Of a stretch of DNA of 64,000 bases, positions 8,646 through 17,607 are shown piece by piece (the first letter of the stretch is position 1; the number at the start of each line of letters is the position of its first letter). The notes beneath the pieces were generated by a model. It saw only the letters and a list, made by a program, of their open reading frames with translations. It was not told the DNA's origin and did no database searches. The position numbers and the translations under genes were made by a program. Source of the stretch: Bradyrhizobium diazoefficiens (GTDB lineage: Bacteria; Pseudomonadota; Alphaproteobacteria; Rhizobiales; Xanthobacteraceae); contig NZ_CP067041.1 in NCBI RefSeq assembly GCF_016599855.1, positions 6,912,501 through 6,976,500 on the forward strand, written 5' to 3'.

Positions 8646-8804
8646 TCAGTGCACCGGCAACGGCGGATGCGGAATCGCCGTCAACAGCTCCTTGGTGTAG
8701 TCGTCCTGCGGATCGCTCAAGACCTCCTCGGAAGAGCCTTCCTCGACGATTCGACCCGCTCGCATCACAATGACACGATCGCACAAGAAGCGCACCACAT
8801 TCGC
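8646..8804 (-). pseudogene. C-terminal remnant of an Opp/Dpp-type ABC transporter ATPase
   Basis: Reading the minus strand, about 50 codons give VVRFLCDRVIVMRAGRIVEE, then GSSEEVLSDPQDDYTKELL, then TAIPHPPLPVH and a stop. This is the usual end of an oligopeptide-type ATP-binding subunit, after the H-loop. In-frame stop codons lie immediately upstream (first at 8805-8807), and no Walker A, signature or Walker B sequence is found, so the rest of the gene is missing. In a functional locus the ATPase would be the last transporter gene before AtzG. I infer a deletion that removed the transporter. Confidence 0.75.
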
Positions 8805-8895
8805 TCATTATTGGGCTCGATTTGATGGCTGCCTATTTGGTGGGCGAAGGCGACTTCTCCGGAGTCGGGACGTCCGCCGAGATCGGACCCAGCAA

Positions 8896-9855
8896 TCACT
8901 CCGTCCAGATCAACTCCTGAAGGTCCACGAGATCTTCCGCCTGCTGCTGCCAGCCTTCGATGCAGATGTGGCTGTTGAGATCGCTGGCGTGGTGCAGCAG
9001 CATCAGCGCCATCAGGCGTCGCTTGAGCGCAAAATCTGAATTCGGGTAGCCAAAGCCTTGGAGTAGGCTGCGCACCCGGCCGGGCCGGCCCGCGGCCATG
9101 AACGCGCTTGGGCCGAGCAAATCGTAATCGCGCCAGCCTGTCTTGACGTCGCCGAAATCGAACAGGCCGGCGAGCGACCATTGATCGTCACGGCAGGCGA
9201 GCAAAAAGTTCTCCGGAATGTATTCGCCGATCAGGATCACCGGCGGGGCGTCCATCGGAATCAGCGTCGCGGCGTCACGCAGGAGATCGTCGAGGCCTTC
9301 GAGGAATTTTGGCGCGAGACGGAGACGTTCGTGCCGCGCGCGGCAGCCCGCAATCTGTCTGCGCATGAACTCGCTCCAGCCCGGCTCGATTTGCGCAAGC
9401 GGGCCGAGCGGCGCGCGCTGCACGGCGGCGATGGTCTCGCCGATCTGGCGCAGCACGCGCTCCCTCTGCGTTTCCGGCAATGACGGCCAGACCTCCGACC
9501 CGAGCGTGCCGGCGAGGCGCGTGATGATGAGATAGGGCCAGCCGTCGCGCTCCCCCTCCGCAACGATCTCGGGGATCGGCAGATGTAGCCGGCCCGCAAG
9601 CTGCATCAGCGAGCCGCGTTCGGAGATGAATTGGGCGCGGAGTAGCGGCGGGAAGATTTTCAGGATCAGCTTGTCATTGAGCCCGATTACGAGATTGGTG
9701 CCAGTCGAAAATACGTGCGGCGAGCGGACGTCCAGACCGTGGCTGCGCGCGATGTCGATCGCGATTGGCAGCCATTGCGAGGAAGCGGAGCGAAAGGCGC
9801 GAAAGGCTTGCGTGTCCGTGAAAGCCGGCAATTGTTCCGATGAAGCGATGGTCAT
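8896..9855 (-). CDS. APH-fold phosphotransferase family protein
   Basis: A 319-residue protein of the aminoglycoside/choline kinase-like superfamily. Features are a small N-lobe with TNLVIGLNDKLILKIFPP (likely the ATP-contacting Lys), a hinge with WPYLIITRLAGT, the catalytic loop VILIGEYIPENFLLACRDDQ and the metal-binding LFDFGD. The canonical catalytic loop is HGDxxxxN; here it reads IGEYIPEN, with His and Asp replaced by Ile and Glu, a variant also found in some uncharacterised family members. The substrate cannot be predicted, and antibiotic resistance should not be assumed. It is a single gene flanked by a transporter remnant and a repeat. Confidence 0.78.
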   Translation of the reverse strand: MTIASSEQLPAFTDTQAFRAFRSASSQWLPIAIDIARSHGLDVRSPHVFSTGTNLVIGLNDKLILKIFPPLLRAQFISERGSLMQLAGRLHLPIPEIVAEGERDGWPYLIITRLAGTLGSEVWPSLPETQRERVLRQIGETIAAVQRAPLGPLAQIEPGWSEFMRRQIAGCRARHERLRLAPKFLEGLDDLLRDAATLIPMDAPPVILIGEYIPENFLLACRDDQWSLAGLFDFGDVKTGWRDYDLLGPSAFMAAGRPGRVRSLLQGFGYPNSDFALKRRLMALMLLHHASDLNSHICIEGWQQQAEDLVDLQELIWTE

Positions 9856-9880
9856 CAGTGCAAACCAAGCGAACGGTGCA

Positions 9881-10004
9881 CCTCTCCCGCTTGCGGGAGA
9901 GGTCGGCGCAACGCGCCGGGTGAGGGCTTTCTCCTCTGGGGGGCCCTCGCGAGCGGAGACACCCTCTCCCCGACCCTTCCCCGCGGGCGGGGGAGAGAGC
10001 GCAC
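9881..10004. repeat. Repeat family A, complete copy
   Basis: CCTCTCCCGC-TT-GCGGGAGAGG opens the element, followed by GGCGCAACGCGCC and GGTGAGGG; the far side has GAGACACCCTCTCC and a second C/G-rich hairpin ending in GGGGGAGAGAGCGCA. It is closely similar to 20941-21064 over the whole length. It fills the space between the phosphotransferase and UgpB-like genes. Confidence 0.85.
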
Positions 10005-10043
10005 CTTGCTCGTGGCTAAAGCGAGTCCAAATCTCACAGGCAG

Positions 10044-11396
10044 CTACTGCTCCGGGCTGGCGCGCTCGAACTGGCGCAAGAGCTTGTTGCCACGCTCGAC
10101 CGCGGCATCGAGCGCGGCTTGCGCGCTCTTCTGGCCGGTGAAGGCCTGCTCCAGTTCGTCCTCGATCGCGCTACGGATCAGGACGAAGGAGCCGAGCCTT
10201 ATGCCCTTCGAATTCTCGCTTGGCGGATGCAGCGTGATCTCCTCGAACGAGATCGCCGAACCCGGGTTACGTTCGTAAAAGCCCTGCGCGCGCGTCAGCT
10301 CGAACGCGGCGCGCGTGATCGGCAAATACCCGGTGTTCTGGTGCCAGGCGGCCTGCACGCCCGGCTGCGACAGATAGGCAAAGAACCGCGCCACGCCCTT
10401 GTATTCCTCGCGCGGCCGGTCGCGCAGCACCCATAGCGTGGCGCCGCCGATGATGGAGTTCTGCGGCGCGCCCGCAACGTCGGGCCAGTACGGCATCATG
10501 CCGTAACCGATCTCGAATTTCGAATTCGCCTTGATGTCGGCGCGCGTCGCCGAGGAGCCGATGAAGATGCCGCATTCACCGTTCTGGAAACGCGGCTCGG
10601 CCGCTTGTCCCCGGCCGCTATAGTCGAACAGTTTTGTCTTTTGCCATTCGGCGAGCTGGGCGACGTGTTTGACCACGACCGGATTGTTGATGGTCAACTC
10701 CGCATCGAGGCCGGCGAAGCCGTTCGCGCGCGTGGCCAGCGGCAGATTGTGAAACGCCGAAAAATTCTCGACATGGATCCAGGACGGCCAGGATGTGGTG
10801 AAGCCGCACACCGCACCGCGCTCGCGCAGGCGTTTTGCCGCGGCGCCAAGCTCGGACCATGTCTTCGGCGGCGCCTCCGGATCGAGACCGGCGCCGCGGA
10901 ACATGGTCTTGTTGTAATAGAGGATCGGCGTCGACGAGTTGAACGGGAACGACAGCAGATTGCCTGTGGCATCGGTGTAATAGCCGGAGACCGCCGGAAG
11001 GTAATCGTTCAGCGAGAACGGCTCGCCCATATCCCGGATCATGCTGTAGACCGGATAGATCGCGCCCCTGGCGGCGGTCATGGTGGCGGTGGCGACCTCG
11101 TTGACCTGGACGATCGCGGGCTGGCTGCGCGAGCGGAAGGCGAAGATCGCGGCCGTCACCGTCTCGGTGTAATTGCTCTTGTAAGCAGGCACGACGCGGT
11201 AATCGGACTGCGAGGCGTTGAAATCGGCGGCGAGCTTCTCGAGCTGCTTGCCGAGCTCGCCCGACATCGCGTGCCACCAAGCGATGTCGGTCGCGGCACG
11301 GGCCCCACAGCTCCATGCCAGAATTATGGAGGCGGCGGCGACCTGCAAAAGGCGCAATGCTGAAGTCACGATGGCACTTCCCAGATCGAGCGGCAA
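10044..11396 (-). CDS. Extracellular solute-binding protein, UgpB type
   Basis: A 450-residue periplasmic binding protein of ABC family 1. The N-terminus has a hydrophobic signal segment ending near SCGARA, and the mature part starts ATDIAWWHAMSGELGKQLEK, the typical opening of glycerol-3-phosphate (UgpB) proteins. Further UgpB-like features are VPAYKSNYTETVTAAIFAFR, FPFNSSTPILYYNKTMF and GGATLWVL. It should bind sn-glycerol-3-phosphate or glycerophosphodiesters. No permease or ATPase genes are adjacent, so it is an orphan component here, perhaps working with an ugp operon elsewhere. Confidence 0.88.
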   Translation of the reverse strand: MPLDLGSAIVTSALRLLQVAAASIILAWSCGARAATDIAWWHAMSGELGKQLEKLAADFNASQSDYRVVPAYKSNYTETVTAAIFAFRSRSQPAIVQVNEVATATMTAARGAIYPVYSMIRDMGEPFSLNDYLPAVSGYYTDATGNLLSFPFNSSTPILYYNKTMFRGAGLDPEAPPKTWSELGAAAKRLRERGAVCGFTTSWPSWIHVENFSAFHNLPLATRANGFAGLDAELTINNPVVVKHVAQLAEWQKTKLFDYSGRGQAAEPRFQNGECGIFIGSSATRADIKANSKFEIGYGMMPYWPDVAGAPQNSIIGGATLWVLRDRPREEYKGVARFFAYLSQPGVQAAWHQNTGYLPITRAAFELTRAQGFYERNPGSAISFEEITLHPPSENSKGIRLGSFVLIRSAIEDELEQAFTGQKSAQAALDAAVERGNKLLRQFERASPEQ

Positions 11397-11569
11397 AAGG
11401 CGGCCGCACCCTGCTTAGGGCGCGGCATTCGTGGTTTCAACCGGGAATGACGGCTGGTCGCGCCGCACAATCGCCGGCCGCCGGGGCAGGATGGCCTTCC
11501 CTTGACCATTTGCTAGATCGCGTTGAACCTTTTGGTCCCGCCATAGACTCCCTCACTGAGGGGTTGAGT

Positions 11570-12579
11570 GTGCCTGTGTTGAACCGCGCCGAATTCTCAC
11601 GGACCGGGGTGATCTTCGTCGCGTTTCTGCTCGCCACATTCACGATGGGCATGTGGGCGACGGGCGCTGCTGCGCGCGAATTCCGCGCCGCCGACACCCA
11701 GACCGAGGATTACCCGACCGTGCAGGCGTTGCGCTACATGGGCGCCCTGATTGCCGAGCGCACCGGCGGCCGGCACGAGATCAAGGTGTTTCACTCCCGC
11801 CAGCTCGGCGAGGAGAAGGAGATGATCGAGCAGACCCGCGCCGGCGCGATCGACCTCAACCGGACCAATGTCGCCCTGATCGGCAATTTCGTCCCGGCGA
11901 TGAACGTGCTCGCCATGCCGTTCCTGTTTCGGTCCACCGAGCACATGCAGAAAGTGCTGGACGGACCGGTCGGTAGCGAGATCCTAGACAGCTTCGAACC
12001 CTACGGCTTCGTCGGACTGGCCTTCTACGATTCCGGGGCGCGCTCAATCTACAACGGCGTCCGCCCGGTGAGGAGCATCGCCGACCTCAGGGGATTGCGG
12101 ATCCGGGTCCAGCAGTCGGAGTTGATGAGCGGGATGATCCGCGCCCTTGGCGCCGAGCCGGTCGAATTGCCCTATGGGCAGGTCCTCACGGGGCTCGCGA
12201 CCCGCCTGATCGACGGGCCGAAAACAACTGGCCATCCTATGTGACGACAGATCATTACAAATATGCCGGCTATCTTGCGCTGACCGAGCACACGATGAGC
12301 CCGGAGGTGCTGGTGATCTCGCTCAAGGCCTGGCGCAGCCTGTCGACCGAGGACCAGGCCATCTTCAGGGAAGCCGCGCGGCGCTCCAGCCAGTTCATGC
12401 GCGAAAAGTGGCGCGACCTGGAAGAGCAGTCGCAGCACAAGGCGGAGGCCGCCGGCATCACCGTGACGAGGGATATCGACCGCAAGCCGTTCGAGGACGC
12501 GATGGCGCCGATCTACGCCAAGGCCGCGCAGGATCCCGCAACGGCCGCGCTGATCGACCGCATTCGCACGATGGAGTGA
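11570..12579 (+). pseudogene. TRAP transporter substrate-binding protein (DctP family), frameshifted
   Basis: The product starts at a GTG (11570, with GAGGGG upstream), has a signal segment FVAFLLATFTMGMW and the DctP-family sequences QLGEEKEMIEQTRAGAIDL and NVLAMPFLFRSTEHMQ. After ATRLIDG the frame is lost at a GGG run (12215-12217); adding one G restores DGAENNWPSY, the normal ligand-site region, and joins it to the second open frame (12241-12579), which begins TTDHYKYAGYLALTEHTMSP. The gene is therefore complete except for one base, either a recent mutation or a sequence error. No DctQ/DctM membrane genes are near. It directly precedes two histidine kinases, so it may be a ligand-capturing sensor part instead of a transporter part. 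Confidence 0.85.
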
Positions 12580-12585
12580 CGCCGC

Positions 12586-14661
12586 TTGATCGCGCCCGGA
12601 CCCAGCGAGATCGCAGAGCGGCCGCCCGGCCCGATCGGGCGGCTGCGCGCGCGGTTGGTCGGCGTACTGCGCGCGGTGCCGATCCGCTGGCGCATCCTGT
12701 CGATCGCGGCGCTGAACTCCGCCGTGGTGATCGTGCTGGTGGCGATGATCTGGAACGGCGCGCTGGTGCTGGGCTCGGCCTGGGAGGACGTGCGCCAGGT
12801 GCGCGCCTCCGACCGGATCCTGGCGCTGCTCGAAAGCGAGACCGGGCGACTCCAGAACCTGATCCACCGTTACATCAACCAACCGAGCCCGGACCTGTTC
12901 GCCGAGATCCTGCTGCTGCGCGAGGCCGTGCTGGGCACGCTGACCGACCGCGCCGCCAAGGACCCGATGCTGGCGGGCTCGGTCGAGGAGCTGGAGCGCA
13001 CCACCGACCGCTTCCTCAACGGCTTTGGCGAACTGCGCACCGTGCAGGCGACCATCGCCAAGACCTATGATGAGCAGGTGCAGGGCCCGGCCAGGGACAT
13101 GGCGGGCCTCTATTCCATCATCGAGGGCGCCACCGGCCATCGCGACGCGCTGATCTGGCCTTCGCTCGGCAAGTCGCGCGAGGCCTTCACCGCGATGCTG
13201 GTCGCGGCCAATTCCTATTATCTGTCGCTGTCGCCGGCCGCCGCCGACGAGGCGCGCCGCGACACCGAGACGATCGCGAAGACCATTCCTGTCATGATCG
13301 ATCTTGCCGATAACGATCTTCAGCGCATGGCGCTGCAAAAGCTCGCGACCCGGACCACCGCGCTACGCGAGGGCTTTACAAGGCTTTCCGAGCAGCTGAC
13401 GAACCGCACCGAGCTCTTGCGCAACACCATCGATGCCAGCCAGGCCGAGGCGATCGGCGCCATCGACAACCTCTCGACCAAGATGCGCCAGCGCGAGCAG
13501 AAGGCGCAGGAGACCTTTGACCGCACGCTGGCCGACATTTCACGCCGGGTGCTGTCGATCGCGGTGATCTTCCTCGGCATCATCCTCAGCGCCGGCGTGC
13601 TGATCGCGCTGTCGATCCGGCTGCCGCTGCAGCAGATCATGGCCGCGATGCGCGCGATCACGCTCGGCGATCTCGGCCGCGAGGTGCAGGGCACCAATGC
13701 ACGCGACGAGGTCGGCGCCATGGCACGTGCGGTGGAAGTATTCCGCGAGAACGCGATCGCGAAGCGCCAGACCGAGGACGAGCTGCGGGCGTCGAAGGAA
13801 AAGGCCGAGAGTGCGCTGCTCGAGCTCAACGCCGCGCAGCAGAACCTGATCGATGCCGAACGGCTCGCAGCGCTCGGCGGCCTCGTCGCCGGCGTCGCGC
13901 ATGAGGTCAACAACCCGATCGGCATCAGCCTGACGGTGGCCTCGAGTTTTGCGAGGCGCAGCGAGATCTTCGAGGCTCAGCTCAGGGGCGATGGGGGCCT
14001 CCGCCGCTCGCAGCTGGAAGAGTTCGTGCAATCTTCGCGCGACGCCTCGCAGCAGCTCGTCACCAATCTCACCCGCGCCGGCGAGCTGATCCAGTCGTTC
14101 AAACAGGTCGCGGTCGACCGCTCCCATGCCGAGCGACGGCAATTCTCATTGAGCGAAGCCACCGACCAGATCATTACGAGCCTGCGGCCCGTGCTGAAGC
14201 GCTCGCCGACAACGCTTCAGGTCGATGTGCCCGAAGGGCTGCTGCTCGACGGCTATCCCGGCTCCTATGGCCAGATCCTGACCAATTTGTTCCTCAACGC
14301 TGTCAACCACGCCTTTGCCGACGGTCGCGCCGGCACCATCACGATCTCGGCGCGGCCGCGCGGCACCGACGACATCGAGATCATCTTCGCCGATGACGGA
14401 GCCGGCATGACCCCTGACGTGCAGCGCCAGGCGTTTGACCCATTCTTTACCACAAGGCGCAACGAAGGCGGCACGGGACTGGGCTTGCATATCGTCTATA
14501 ACCTCGTGACCCAGCAGCTCGGCGGTCGGATGATGCTGGAATCCAAGCTGGGACAAGGCACTACTTTTCGCATTATCATGCCGCGGGTCGCCAAGGGCGC
14601 GCAAAGCACAGAGAGTGACGGGGCTTCTCAATGGCCGAACAGGACGATGTCCTCCACCTGA
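12586..14661 (+). CDS. Membrane sensor histidine kinase with large periplasmic domain
   Basis: A 691-residue kinase. The first membrane segment (about 36-60, WRILSIAALNSAVVIVLVAM) and a second (about 322-345, VLSIAVIFLGIILSAGVLIA) enclose roughly 265 mainly helical residues outside the membrane. A HAMP domain and coiled-coil linker follow. The H-box GGLVAGVAHEVNNPIG has the phospho-accepting His near 439, then N, G1 (DDGAGM) and G2 (GTGLGLHIV) ATP-binding motifs. The start is TTG at 12586, six bases after the upstream stop; an ATG would cut into the protein. It overlaps the next kinase gene by 31 bases, indicating coupled expression. Confidence 0.88.
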   Translation: MIAPGPSEIAERPPGPIGRLRARLVGVLRAVPIRWRILSIAALNSAVVIVLVAMIWNGALVLGSAWEDVRQVRASDRILALLESETGRLQNLIHRYINQPSPDLFAEILLLREAVLGTLTDRAAKDPMLAGSVEELERTTDRFLNGFGELRTVQATIAKTYDEQVQGPARDMAGLYSIIEGATGHRDALIWPSLGKSREAFTAMLVAANSYYLSLSPAAADEARRDTETIAKTIPVMIDLADNDLQRMALQKLATRTTALREGFTRLSEQLTNRTELLRNTIDASQAEAIGAIDNLSTKMRQREQKAQETFDRTLADISRRVLSIAVIFLGIILSAGVLIALSIRLPLQQIMAAMRAITLGDLGREVQGTNARDEVGAMARAVEVFRENAIAKRQTEDELRASKEKAESALLELNAAQQNLIDAERLAALGGLVAGVAHEVNNPIGISLTVASSFARRSEIFEAQLRGDGGLRRSQLEEFVQSSRDASQQLVTNLTRAGELIQSFKQVAVDRSHAERRQFSLSEATDQIITSLRPVLKRSPTTLQVDVPEGLLLDGYPGSYGQILTNLFLNAVNHAFADGRAGTITISARPRGTDDIEIIFADDGAGMTPDVQRQAFDPFFTTRRNEGGTGLGLHIVYNLVTQQLGGRMMLESKLGQGTTFRIIMPRVAKGAQSTESDGASQWPNRTMSST

Positions 14662-16376
14662 TCGACGACACCGGTACTGCGTCAGAGGATATGGATGCCC
14701 GGAAATGGAAGATCGCCGTCATAGACGACGATCCGGCCGTGCATGACGGCACGCGTTTTGCGCTCTCCGACTACAGCTTGAACGGCCAGGGTCTGGAAAT
14801 CCTCTCCGCCCATTCCGCGGCGGAAGGTCGCAAGCTGATGGCCGCGCACCACGATATCGCCGCGGTCCTGCTCGACGTCATCATGGAGACCGACGTCGCC
14901 GGTCTCGATCTGGTCGAATACATCCGCAACGAGCTCAGGAACGAAACCGTGCGCATCATCCTGCGCACGGGACAGCCGGGGCAGGCGCCGGAGCGGCGCG
15001 TGATCGTGCAGTACGACATCAACGACTACAAGGCCAAGACCGAGCTTACCGCCGACAAGCTGTTCACCTCGCTGACCGCGGCGCTGCGCTCCTATCAGCA
15101 GCTCGAGCGCATGGTGCAGACGAGGCGCGGGCTCGAGATCATCATCGACGCCGCATCGACGCTGTACGACTTCAAGTCGATGCAGCGGCTCGCCGAGGGC
15201 GTGCTGACCCAGCTCGCCTCGCTGCTCAATGTCGATTGCGCCGGCATCCTGGTTTTGCGCGACAATGGCGGCGTCGATCCCGAACTCTCCGTGCTCGCCG
15301 GCAGCGGCTGCTACAGCCGTTTCATCGGCACGACCTCGTCGAAGGCGCTCGACCCGGATCTACGCCAGCTGGTGGAGGACGCCTTCCAGCGCCGCAAGAA
15401 CGAATTCGCCGACCACCGCAGCGTGATCTATCTGCGCACTGGCTCTGGCCGCGAGGTCGTGGTGCTGCTCCAGGCCGAGCGCGAGCTGTCCGAGACCGAC
15501 CGCTCGCTGGTCGAGATCTTCTCCAGCCGACTCTCGATCGCGTTCGACAACGTGATCCTGTACCAGCAGCTTCAGGACGCCAACACCCAGCTGGAAGACC
15601 GCGTCGCCCAGCGCACCCGCGCGCTAATGCAGGCCAACCGCCGGCTCTCGGCGCAATGGCTGCGGCTGCAGCGCGCCAACGGCTTCAAGAACGAGATTCT
15701 GGGCACCGTCGCGCACGATCTGAAGAACCCACTCGGCGTCATCCTCGGCCGCACCGAGATGCTGAAGGAGCTGATCGCGACAGGCGCATCGGAAAGCGGC
15801 GTGGTGGCGCAGGTCGATCACATTCGCGACGCCACCAAGCGCCTGACCACGATGGTCGATCACTTGATCTCGGATGCGATGCAGGACGCCTTCGACATCA
15901 CCATCCGCCGCGAGCCCGTCGACGTCGCGTCCCTCGTGAAGGAGGTCGCCGAGGCCAACCAGCCGCTCGCGGTCAACAAGCAGCAGGCCATCCACGTCAC
16001 GGCGCCGGCCAACATCGTCACCATGTGCGACACCGACCGCATCCGCGAGGCGATCGACAACCTCATCAGCAACGCCATCAAATATTCTCCGATCGGCGGC
16101 AAGATCATTGTCGCGGTCAGGCATGAAGGCAATGACACCGTGGTCCGCGTCAGCGACGAGGGCGCAGGCCTGTCGCCGGAGGATCTCGGCCGCCTGTTCG
16201 GCCGGTTCCAGCGGCTGTCGGCAAAACCGACCGCGGGCGAGAGCTCGACGGGGCTTGGGTTGTCCATCGTCAAACGTATTATCGACATGCATGGCGGCGA
16301 GGTGACCGCCGAGAGTGACGGCCCCGGCAGGGGATCGACCTTCACCATCACCCTGCCCGCGACCGAACTGCCCTGA
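14631..16376 (+). CDS. Hybrid histidine kinase: receiver, GAF-like (DUF3369) and kinase domains
   Basis: A 581-residue cytosolic protein. The N-terminal receiver-type domain has the acidic pair in IAVIDDDPAVHD and the phospho-acceptor Asp in VLLDVIMETD (about residue 82). A DUF3369/GAF-like central region begins RRGLEIIIDAASTLYDFKS. The kinase core has H-box GTVAHDLKNPLG (His about 362), N-box DNLISNAIKYSPIGG, G1 SDEGAGLSPED and G2 SSTGLGLSIVKRII. No membrane segment is seen. It overlaps the upstream membrane kinase gene and is followed by an OmpR-type regulator 34 bases downstream, suggesting a phosphorelay: membrane kinase to this receiver/kinase to the regulator. The order of transfer is inference. 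Confidence 0.88.
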   Translation: MAEQDDVLHLIDDTGTASEDMDARKWKIAVIDDDPAVHDGTRFALSDYSLNGQGLEILSAHSAAEGRKLMAAHHDIAAVLLDVIMETDVAGLDLVEYIRNELRNETVRIILRTGQPGQAPERRVIVQYDINDYKAKTELTADKLFTSLTAALRSYQQLERMVQTRRGLEIIIDAASTLYDFKSMQRLAEGVLTQLASLLNVDCAGILVLRDNGGVDPELSVLAGSGCYSRFIGTTSSKALDPDLRQLVEDAFQRRKNEFADHRSVIYLRTGSGREVVVLLQAERELSETDRSLVEIFSSRLSIAFDNVILYQQLQDANTQLEDRVAQRTRALMQANRRLSAQWLRLQRANGFKNEILGTVAHDLKNPLGVILGRTEMLKELIATGASESGVVAQVDHIRDATKRLTTMVDHLISDAMQDAFDITIRREPVDVASLVKEVAEANQPLAVNKQQAIHVTAPANIVTMCDTDRIREAIDNLISNAIKYSPIGGKIIVAVRHEGNDTVVRVSDEGAGLSPEDLGRLFGRFQRLSAKPTAGESSTGLGLSIVKRIIDMHGGEVTAESDGPGRGSTFTITLPATELP

Positions 16377-16410
16377 TTTGAGCACCAATATCTGCAAGAT
16401 CTGAAGTGAT

Positions 16411-17148
16411 ATGACCCAAAGCCAGCACATCATGATCGTCGACGACGAGGCCCCGGCCCGCGAGATGGTCGGCGATTATCTCAAGATGCACGGCTTCACC
16501 GTGACGCTGTGCGACGGCGGCAAGTCCTTGCGCGCGGCGATCGACGGTAGCATGCCCGACCTCGTCGTGCTCGACCTCAACATGCCCGAGGAAGACGGCC
16601 TCTCGATCATCCGCGACCTCAAGAGCCGCATCAACGTGCCCGTCATCATGCTCACCGCGACCGCGAGCCCGATCGACCGCGTCGTCGGCCTGGAGCTCGG
16701 CGCCGACGATTACGTGGCAAAGCCCTGCGAGCTGCGCGAGCTGATGGCGCGCATCCGCTCGGTGCTACGGCGAAGCGCGCCGGCGAAGGCCGCCACAGTT
16801 GGAGCTGCGCCCGCGAAATCGGACAAGGAGCAGCTGGTGCGCTTCGGCACCAAATGGCTCGACCTCGAAGCCCAGGCGCTGCGCGACGAAGAAGGCAACG
16901 AGCATCCGCTGACTGCGTCCGAATTCGGGCTCCTAAAAGTGTTCGCGGCCAATCCGAAGCGCGTGCTGTCGCGCGAGCGCCTGTTGGAGCTCGCCAACGC
17001 GCGCGACGCCGAAGCCTTCGACCGCGCCGTCGACCTGCGCATCATGCGCATCCGCCGCAAGATCGAGGCCGATCCGGCAAAACCCGCCGTGATCCGTACC
17101 ATCCGCGGCGGTGGCTATTTATTCTCGCCTCAGGGCGAGAAGGCATAA
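16411..17148 (+). CDS. OmpR/PhoB family response regulator
   Basis: A 245-residue regulator. The receiver domain (about 1-120) shows IMIVDDEAPAREMV, phospho-acceptor Asp in LVVLDLNMPEEDG, Thr in VIMLTATASP and Lys in DDYVAKPCELRELMARI. The C-terminal winged-helix DNA-binding domain includes HPLTASEFGLLKVFAANP, KRVLSRERLLEL and IRTIRGGGYLF. It closes the four-gene cluster with a binding protein and two kinases. It is followed by a degenerate family B repeat that may end transcription. DNA targets are unknown. Confidence 0.92.
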   Translation: MTQSQHIMIVDDEAPAREMVGDYLKMHGFTVTLCDGGKSLRAAIDGSMPDLVVLDLNMPEEDGLSIIRDLKSRINVPVIMLTATASPIDRVVGLELGADDYVAKPCELRELMARIRSVLRRSAPAKAATVGAAPAKSDKEQLVRFGTKWLDLEAQALRDEEGNEHPLTASEFGLLKVFAANPKRVLSRERLLELANARDAEAFDRAVDLRIMRIRRKIEADPAKPAVIRTIRGGGYLFSPQGEKA

Positions 17149-17219
17149 GGCGCCGCGGAGGTGCGGCCGCGCACGCAACGCAAGCCCCGGAAATTGGTTC
17201 CTACCTGTCCAAGTGCCGT

Positions 17220-17311
17220 TTGGTGGGCAAAGCCGAAGGCGTGCCCACCAGTCTCTCGATAAAGTTGCGAAAGATCGTGGGCACGGCGCTTCGCGCCTTT
17301 GCCCCCCTACG
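17220..17311. repeat. Repeat family B, degenerate copy
   Basis: TTGGTGGGCAAAGCCGAAGG...GTGCCCACCAGTCTCTC...GTGGGCACGGCGCTTCGCG and CTTTGCCCCCCTACG match the other family B copies, but the left GTAGGG arm is missing and the right arm has lost one base of CCCACCC. Confidence 0.75.
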
Positions 17312-17460
17312 AAACCGCCGTCTTGGCGACGGGCGCCCCGGACGAAAAGGCGGTGTGCATCGCGCGACCAAACGCAATCCCCCGAAATACGTTCCCTGGC
17401 CAGATAATCTCCACGCCGTATTTTCCGCGCATTGAAATTCCAGGGCTTTTTGCCGCGAAT

Positions 17461-17540
17461 GTTTCGTCGCGCCCGGCCCGACGAAACAATTTAGCGACGC
17501 ACGAAACCATTTTCCGCTTTTCGTGCAGACGTCCCGAAAC
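17461..17540. promoter_or_regulatory. Cluster of CGAAAC motifs upstream of ECF sigma gene
   Basis: CGAAAC occurs at 17482-17487, 17502-17507 and 17535-17540, with an inverted GTTTCG at 17461-17466; the first two are exactly 20 bases apart. Another ACGAAAC lies just after the gene at 18289-18295. GAAAC is a common kind of -35 element for ECF sigma factors, so autoregulated or multiple promoters are possible. No single -10 element is obvious. Confidence 0.4.
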
Positions 17541-17607
17541 GTTGGCTCATTAACACCTTGGTCCAAGGAAACGCCGCTCGGTTGCGGCGCACCGGGGAGC
17601 TAAGTCA

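Larger units (their letters stand above)
17149..17607. other. Intergenic region: repeat plus ECF-sigma promoter region
   Basis: The first half holds a degenerate family B repeat (17220-17311). The second half is the regulatory region of the sigma factor gene and carries the ACGAAAC motif series described separately. Short open frames here are shadows without ribosome binding sites. Confidence 0.6.

Noticed and set aside
8896..9855. Calling the phosphotransferase an aminoglycoside-resistance gene
   Set aside because: The fold is shared by many kinases, the catalytic loop is altered, and no resistance context is present.
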